Part shown: one piece after another, positions 60,492 to 64,000 of the stretch
How the letters are laid out: each line of letters begins with the position of its first letter
How positions within the stretch are numbered: position 1 is the first letter of the stretch
Assembly (NCBI GenBank): GCA_023443125.1
Contig: JAEZVO010000065.1
Span: 92,380 to 156,379 of the forward strand
Source: Actinomycetes bacterium
GTDB taxonomy: Bacteria > Actinomycetota > Actinomycetes > Propionibacteriales > Propionibacteriaceae
Direction: 5' to 3'
Length of the DNA stretch: 64,000 nt
Position numbers and translations under genes: made by a program
Notes under the pieces: generated by a model
What the model saw: the letters and a program-made list of their open reading frames with translations, nothing else
Told to the model about the DNA's origin: nothing
Databases searched by the model: none

Positions 60492-60589
60492 CCATCCACA
60501 GGGTTCTCCACAGCGCGGAATAGATGCGTATTGGCTTGTAGACCGCATTTCCCAGCGTGGGCTCACTGAGAGTTGTCCACATATCCACA
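60492..60589. other. Cluster of four DnaA-box-like sequences
   Basis: CCATCCACA (60492-60500), TTCTCCACA (60504-60512), TTGTCCACA (60573-60581) and ATATCCACA (60581-60589) lie in one 98-base stretch on the same strand; TTGTCCACA is the typical high-GC actinomycete DnaA box. The intervening DNA is less GC-rich than its surroundings. dnaA and dnaN are not near, so this may be a minor DnaA-binding locus or origin remnant rather than oriC. Confidence 0.45.
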
Positions 60590-60643
60590 GGCTTGCAAGC
60601 CTTGCAAAGCCAGGCTGCTCCGGTGATGCATGTGACGCGTGCG

Positions 60644-60773
60644 GGTTTCGATACGCCCACTTCGTGGGCTACTCAACCACCGTGTCTCCCTGTCCATCGA
60701 GTAGCGCCGAAGGCGCGTATCGAGATGCTGCCCCGAGCTTCGATACGCCGCCTGCGGCGGCTGCTCAACCAGC
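60644..60773. repeat. Second cluster of TCGATACGC/GTATCGA interspersed repeats
   Basis: Three units of the family seen at 31553-31916: 60644-60678 (GGTTTCGATACGCCC..CTACTCAACC), about 60697-60727 (CATCGAGTAGCG..GCGTATCGAGATG) and about 60735-60773 (GCTTCGATACGCC..GCTCAACCA). With the DnaA-box-like cluster they fill the 303-base gap between the kinase gene and lgt. Confidence 0.75.
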
Positions 60774-60787
60774 GGGATGAGGCGCCC

Positions 60788-61726
60788 TCACTCGTCGTCG
60801 GACACCTCTTCCGCTGACTCTTCTGGCTCCTCTATCTCCTCCGGCGCATCGGACTCCTGCGGTTCCTCCGGCTCTTCATCCACGGCAGCCGCGTCTTCAG
60901 TGTCATCAATCCGCTTCGCGGACGCCCAGCTGAACAGAATGATGCCGGCGACCACCATCGGCAGCGACAGCCACTGTCCCATGCTGAGGCCCAAGCTGAG
61001 GTAGCCCAGGTGCGCATCCGGCTCGCGGAAGTACTCGCCCACAAATCGAGCCAGCCCGTAGCCAGCCACGAATAGCCCCGACACTTGCCCGCGGTAGCGG
61101 TTGCGCTTCGCCGCGTAGAACCACACGACGAGGAACAGCAGCAGCCCTTCCATGAGTGCCTGGTAGAGCTGCGACGGGTGACGCGCCACGTCGCCTCCGG
61201 TGGGGAAAATCATCGCCCAGGGGAGCCCGTCGGGAGCGGGTCGGCCCCACAGTTCTCCGTTGATGAAGTTCCCGAGCCGGCCGAACATGAGACCGAGGGG
61301 CACTGCGGGAACCACGAAGTCGGCGATCTGCAGCATGGGGCGCTTCCGCCGCCACGCGAGGTAGATGAAGCCGATGAATACGCCGATGGCGCCGCCGTGG
61401 AAGCTCATGCCTCCGTCCCAGACTTTGAAGATGTCGACGGGGTTGGCAGCGTAGTAGGCGGGCTTGTAGAAGATGCAGTAGCCCAGGCGGCCGCCGACGA
61501 GGACGCCGATGATGACGGTGGTCAGGATGTCCTCGACGAATTCCTTGCTGTACGGCTCAGGTTTCGTGATGGAGCGGAACGGCTCGTGGGTGAGCCTGCG
61601 GCGCATGAGGAAATATCCCACCGCGAAGCCGATGAGGTACATGATGGCGTACCAGTGAATCTGCAGCGGCCCGAGGCGGAGCGCTACGGGGTCGATGTCG
61701 GGGAAGGTCAGCACGAGACTCGTCAC
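60788..61726 (-). CDS. lgt: Prolipoprotein diacylglyceryl transferase
   Basis: 312 aa, with seven membrane helices. The signature GRLGNFINGELWGRP is exact, and HWYAIMYLIGF is the start-region motif. Adds diacylglycerol to the lipobox Cys of lipoproteins, such as the two sugar-binding proteins of this window. The last 45 residues are a strongly acidic Glu/Asp tail, found in some actinobacterial homologues. Confidence 0.96.
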   Translation of the reverse strand: MTSLVLTFPDIDPVALRLGPLQIHWYAIMYLIGFAVGYFLMRRRLTHEPFRSITKPEPYSKEFVEDILTTVIIGVLVGGRLGYCIFYKPAYYAANPVDIFKVWDGGMSFHGGAIGVFIGFIYLAWRRKRPMLQIADFVVPAVPLGLMFGRLGNFINGELWGRPAPDGLPWAMIFPTGGDVARHPSQLYQALMEGLLLFLVVWFYAAKRNRYRGQVSGLFVAGYGLARFVGEYFREPDAHLGYLSLGLSMGQWLSLPMVVAGIILFSWASAKRIDDTEDAAAVDEEPEEPQESDAPEEIEEPEESAEEVSDDE

Positions 61727-61813
61727 CCATGTAGCTTGTCACATTCTCGACGCGGATCGTCTGCAGACGGGCACCCAGCCACCGCCGCATGGCTGCACAG
61801 GCGCGACGGTGGC

Positions 61814-62386
61814 TCAGTCTCGTCGAACTGCCAGCCGCTCCAGCGCTTGCCGGACCTGGCCATGGAGGATGAACTCGAGGTCGGCCGCCAGCCGCATCGG
61901 ATCGGTGCGCATACCACCAGCGAGCCAATGGAGGAGATGACCGAGCACGGTGAGTGTGAAATGGTCGACGATGAAACTGCGGTCTGCGGGACGGAGGGTG
62001 AGGTCGCCGCTCAGCTCGGCGACGATCGCCCGCATCATCTCGCGCAGGTTGTAGTAGAAAAAGCGTTCGAGGTCACGAAGCCCGAGCGGCTCGGTGACCG
62101 CGTAGGTCTGCTCGCGGTGGTCGGCGAGATACACCAGCAGGCGCTCAAAACCCTCCTCCCACTCAGCGAGGCTCGCGTGGCTCAGGATGTGGTTGGCGAC
62201 CTCAGTGGTGAACACCCACACAGCGAGCTCTCTGATGTCACCGAAGTGGTTGTAGAACGTCTGCCGCGTGAGACCACAGCGTCGGCAGAGGGCTGCAACG
62301 GTGACCTTGTCGAGCGACGTTTCGGCGAGCATCTGCTTCAGCGCACGCCCGAGCACATGGGGCGTCGAGGGTACGGCGTCGGACAT
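61814..62386 (-). CDS. TetR/AcrR-family regulator
   Basis: 190 aa from ATG 62386 behind GAGG; the upstream frame is open but lacks sites and overlaps the divergent gene. The N-terminal HTH reads VTVAALCRRCGLTRQTFYNHFGDIRELA, classic TetR. The helical C-terminus is a ligand/dimer domain. A palindrome lies between it and the divergent DUF5692 gene, so it probably controls both. Confidence 0.88.
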   Translation of the reverse strand: MSDAVPSTPHVLGRALKQMLAETSLDKVTVAALCRRCGLTRQTFYNHFGDIRELAVWVFTTEVANHILSHASLAEWEEGFERLLVYLADHREQTYAVTEPLGLRDLERFFYYNLREMMRAIVAELSGDLTLRPADRSFIVDHFTLTVLGHLLHWLAGGMRTDPMRLAADLEFILHGQVRQALERLAVRRD

Positions 62387-62409
62387 GGCACCTCGTGGGG
62401 GCTCGTGGT

Positions 62410-62431
62410 GGACACTTCCCGAAAAGTGTCC
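62410..62431. promoter_or_regulatory. Probable TetR-family operator
   Basis: GGACACTT-cccgaa-AAGTGTCC is an exact palindrome with 8-bp arms, 24 bases from the regulator's start and 48 from the divergent start at 62479. Position and symmetry fit a TetR-type binding site. Confidence 0.65.
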
Positions 62432-62478
62432 ATGGCCAGCGGAGGTCGCAGGGAGACGATTCTCGAACGGAGGCCAAC

Positions 62479-63455
62479 ATGTTCCTGTATGAAGCAATCC
62501 CTGGTACGCGTGGGTCGCCTGGTTGGTCGTACTCGGCGCACTGATCGGCATCAACGAAGTAACGAGGCGTTCTCGTGGCGTCGCACAGGCGGTGTTCATT
62601 GTGCTGCCACTCCTGCTCACTCTCTTCGTCTGGCCGACGACGGCCGGCAGCGGCTCGTCGACCGGTACGTGGTTCCACTGGGTGAAGGTGTACTCGGCAC
62701 TCGCTGGCGTGCTCGGTTTCATGCTGCTGCGGTATCACCCGAAGATCGCGGCCAACAAGTGGGCGTTAGTGTTCCCGCCGGCCATTTTGGCGATCAACAT
62801 CCTCGAGGCCTGTATCCGTGATTTCCAGGTCGGCGCTATGGGTGCCGACGGCATCGTCGACGGCGTCTACATGCTTTCGGGCTCGTGGAACGTCATGAAC
62901 GGCATCGCAGGTCTGCTCAACCTCGTCACGATTTGCGGCTGGACCGGCATCTTCATCTCGCGCTCGAAGAGCAAGGACATGATTTGGCCCGACATGCTGT
63001 GGTTCTGGATCATCGCCTACGACCTGTGGAACTTCGCCTACGTCTACAACTGCGTCGGCGACCACTCCTTCTACGCCGGTGCAGCGCTGCTGATCTCATG
63101 CACGATCCCCGCGTTCTTCATTAAGAAGGGCGCTTGGCTGCAACACCGCGCGAGCACGCTGGCGCTGTGGATGATGTTCACGATGGCCGTGCCGACGTTC
63201 GTCACGAGCTCGCGCTTCGCCGTCGCCACCTCGCGTAGCGCTACTGCATTGTTCGTCGTGTCGTTCATCGCGCTGGCCAGCAACGTCGCCGTGTTCGTCT
63301 ACCAGGTCATCATGATGGTGAAGTACCGCCGCAACCCGTTGAAGGACGAGCTATACCCCGAGCACGAGAAGTACCAGCAGGTGCGTCTCGAGAACCTCGA
63401 GGTACCGGAGTCATTCGAGGCGCGCGAGGGCGCAAAGAGCCCCCAGCACGCCTGA
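62479..63455 (+). CDS. DUF5692 multi-pass membrane protein with apparent frameshift near codon 9
   Basis: The best start is ATG 62479, six bases after GGAGG. It reads MFLYEAIP and then leaves frame at the GG of 62503-62504. In the +1-shifted frame the protein continues YAWVAWLVVLGALIGINE.. for 316 more residues with about nine membrane helices. Inserting one base there would restore MFLYEAIPWYAWV, a natural membrane-protein start. An intact shorter frame from TTG 62523 (310 aa) exists but lacks a site. Either a sequence error or a real mutation explains this. DUF5692 function is unknown; TetR control suggests an inducible, perhaps export-related, role. Confidence 0.75.
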
Positions 63456-63491
63456 TCCTCCTCGACGGTGTGGGCGATGACCCCGAGAAAC

Positions 63492-63567
63492 TGACCGTTA
63501 TCCTCCACAAGAAGCTACTGACCCCCGCTTTTCAGCGTTTTCTTGCAGGCGTGGAGGATAACGGTCA
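63492..63567. repeat. 76-bp palindromic intergenic repeat, copy 3
   Basis: Arms TGACCGTTATCCTCCAC (63492-63508) and CGTGGAGGATAACGGTCA (63550-63567) flank a core with CCCCCGCTTTTCAGCG, in the same sense as copy 2. It lies between the DUF5692 gene and tRNA-Ala. Confidence 0.85.
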
Positions 63568-63640
63568 ACTTCGCGGTTCGCGTGGGACGTCTGAGTTGCG
63601 GAAGAGCGCGCAACCGTGGCTATACTTACCGGGCGTCCTT

Positions 63641-63713
63641 GGGGCATTAACTCAACTGGTAGAGTGCCACCTTTGCAAGGTGGAAGTTAGGGGTTCGAGT
63701 CCCCTATGCTCCA
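63641..63713 (+). tRNA. tRNA-Ala (anticodon TGC)
   Basis: 73 nt. Acceptor GGGGCAT pairs with ATGCTCC (one G-U), D-arm with AACTCAACTGGTAGAGT, anticodon stem CCACC/GGTGG with loop TTTGCAA (anticodon TGC), T-arm AGGGGTTCGAGTCCCCT, discriminator A, CCA not encoded. In many actinomycetes it directly follows tRNA-Ile; here it is 24 kb away and on the other strand. Confidence 0.96.
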
Positions 63714-63725
63714 CAACCTAAAACC

Positions 63726-63754
63726 CCTAGTGAAACCCATTTCACTAGGAGTTT
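63726..63754 (+). terminator. Terminator of tRNA-Ala
   Basis: CCTAGTGAAA (63726-63735) and TTTCACTAGG (63740-63749) form a perfect 10-bp stem with a 4-base loop followed by AGTTTT, an intrinsic terminator 12 bases after the tRNA. Confidence 0.8.
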
Positions 63755-63877
63755 TACTGTTCTCTGGATGGATATGCGCAAGTGCTGGGATGGGCTGTGC
63801 TAGGCCATTTTGTGGGTTTGCGTCTCCACTGCCTCCGTATTCCCCGAGCGACAGCTTCGATTCAGCTCCGCTACCTA

Positions 63878-64000
63878 GGGCGTGTTGCTAAAGGGGTCTG
63901 GGGGTGTTTCGCGCGAGAATTGGGACGTGTCGCGCGATGTGATCTCTGACGAAGTCTGGGCACGGATCGGCCCGTTGTTCCCTGCTCCCAAACCGACGGG
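63878..64000 (+). mobile_element. Left end of an IS5-family-like insertion sequence
   Basis: The element appears to begin near GGGCGTGTTGCTAAAG (63878), just after a CTA/CTAG site often used by IS5-type elements, and continues past the window. The sense strand reaches the transposase start 49 bases in. The right end, target duplication and length cannot be seen. Confidence 0.6.
63927..64000 (+). CDS. IS5-like transposase, N-terminal fragment
   Basis: GTG 63927 opens VSRDVISDEVWARIGPLFPA..., matching the N-terminus of many actinobacterial IS5-family DDE transposases (xxWxRIxPLLP). Only 24 codons are in the window. Confidence 0.7.
   Translation, partial: MSRDVISDEVWARIGPLFPAPKPT

Noticed and set aside
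60492..60589. Definite oriC
   Set aside because: Only four boxes, no dnaA or dnaN beside them and no AT-rich unwinding region; reported only as a DnaA-box-like cluster.
61085..62821. 578-codon plus-strand frame over lgt and the TetR gene
   Set aside because: It lies antisense to two recognisable genes, and its product is Arg/Glu/His-rich without motifs; it is an artefact of codon bias.

Overview
The window is high-GC, densely coded bacterial DNA with short or overlapping gene junctions, many GTG starts and AGGAGG-type ribosome sites. It carries a gyrB-gyrA-DUF3566 trio, a protein resembling mycothiol-dependent nitroreductases, a WXG100-type module and an actinobacterial rhomboid with an N-terminal zinc finger. 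Together these point to an actinomycete, plausibly Propionibacteriaceae or a relative (inference; no 16S gene is present). Both ends cut through features: a Gfo/Idh/MocA gene at base 1 and an IS5-like transposase at base 64000.

Region 1 (1-3500): oxidoreductase fragment, tandem-GNAT protein and aspartokinase lysC with an internal beta-subunit start. Two copies of a 76-bp palindromic repeat lie here; a third is at 63492.

Region 2 (3545-19890, minus strand): the most interesting locus, ten tightly coupled genes. In transcription order: a 3-TM protein; a secreted, membrane-anchored von Willebrand A (vWA) protein; a 1160-aa tubulin/FtsZ-like protein; an 877-aa membrane/coiled-coil protein; a 6-TM protein; a 741-aa beta-sandwich protein; a GAP1-like GTPase-associated protein; a degenerate vWA-like protein; a zinc-ribbon TRAFAC-like GTPase; and a TerD-domain protein. 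This looks like a complete, little-studied NTP-driven envelope or biological-conflict system.

Region 3 (20001-34800): a BCCT osmolyte transporter, rhomboid protease, YibE/F protein, a CUT2 (ribose-type) sugar ABC transporter with a dehydrogenase and a TIM-barrel isomerase, a paired SMR efflux system, DoxX, a DUF885 peptidase-like protein and a mycothiol-type DsbA protein. Intergenic repeats are frequent.

Region 4 (34900-39720): a three-gene WXG100/type VII-style hydrolase module, a DUF1349 protein, and a 1.2-kb islet inserted in the 3' end of tRNA-Ile(GAT). The islet is bounded by 33-bp direct repeats and carries a HicA-type toxin-antitoxin pair.

Region 5 (39864-51470, minus strand): a mannoside or related glycoside utilisation cluster, consisting of a ROK repressor, an isomerase, a dehydrogenase, a CUT1 (maltose-type) ABC transporter, a GH38 alpha-mannosidase and a CehA/McbA-like PHP hydrolase.

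Region 6 (51501-64000): DUF3566, gyrA, gyrB, a DUF4143 ATPase with three 23-bp repeats over its promoter, a NagD-type phosphatase, a fructosamine-kinase-like gene, a small DnaA-box-like cluster, lgt, a TetR regulator divergent from a DUF5692 membrane gene with an apparent frameshift, tRNA-Ala(TGC) and the start of an insertion sequence.
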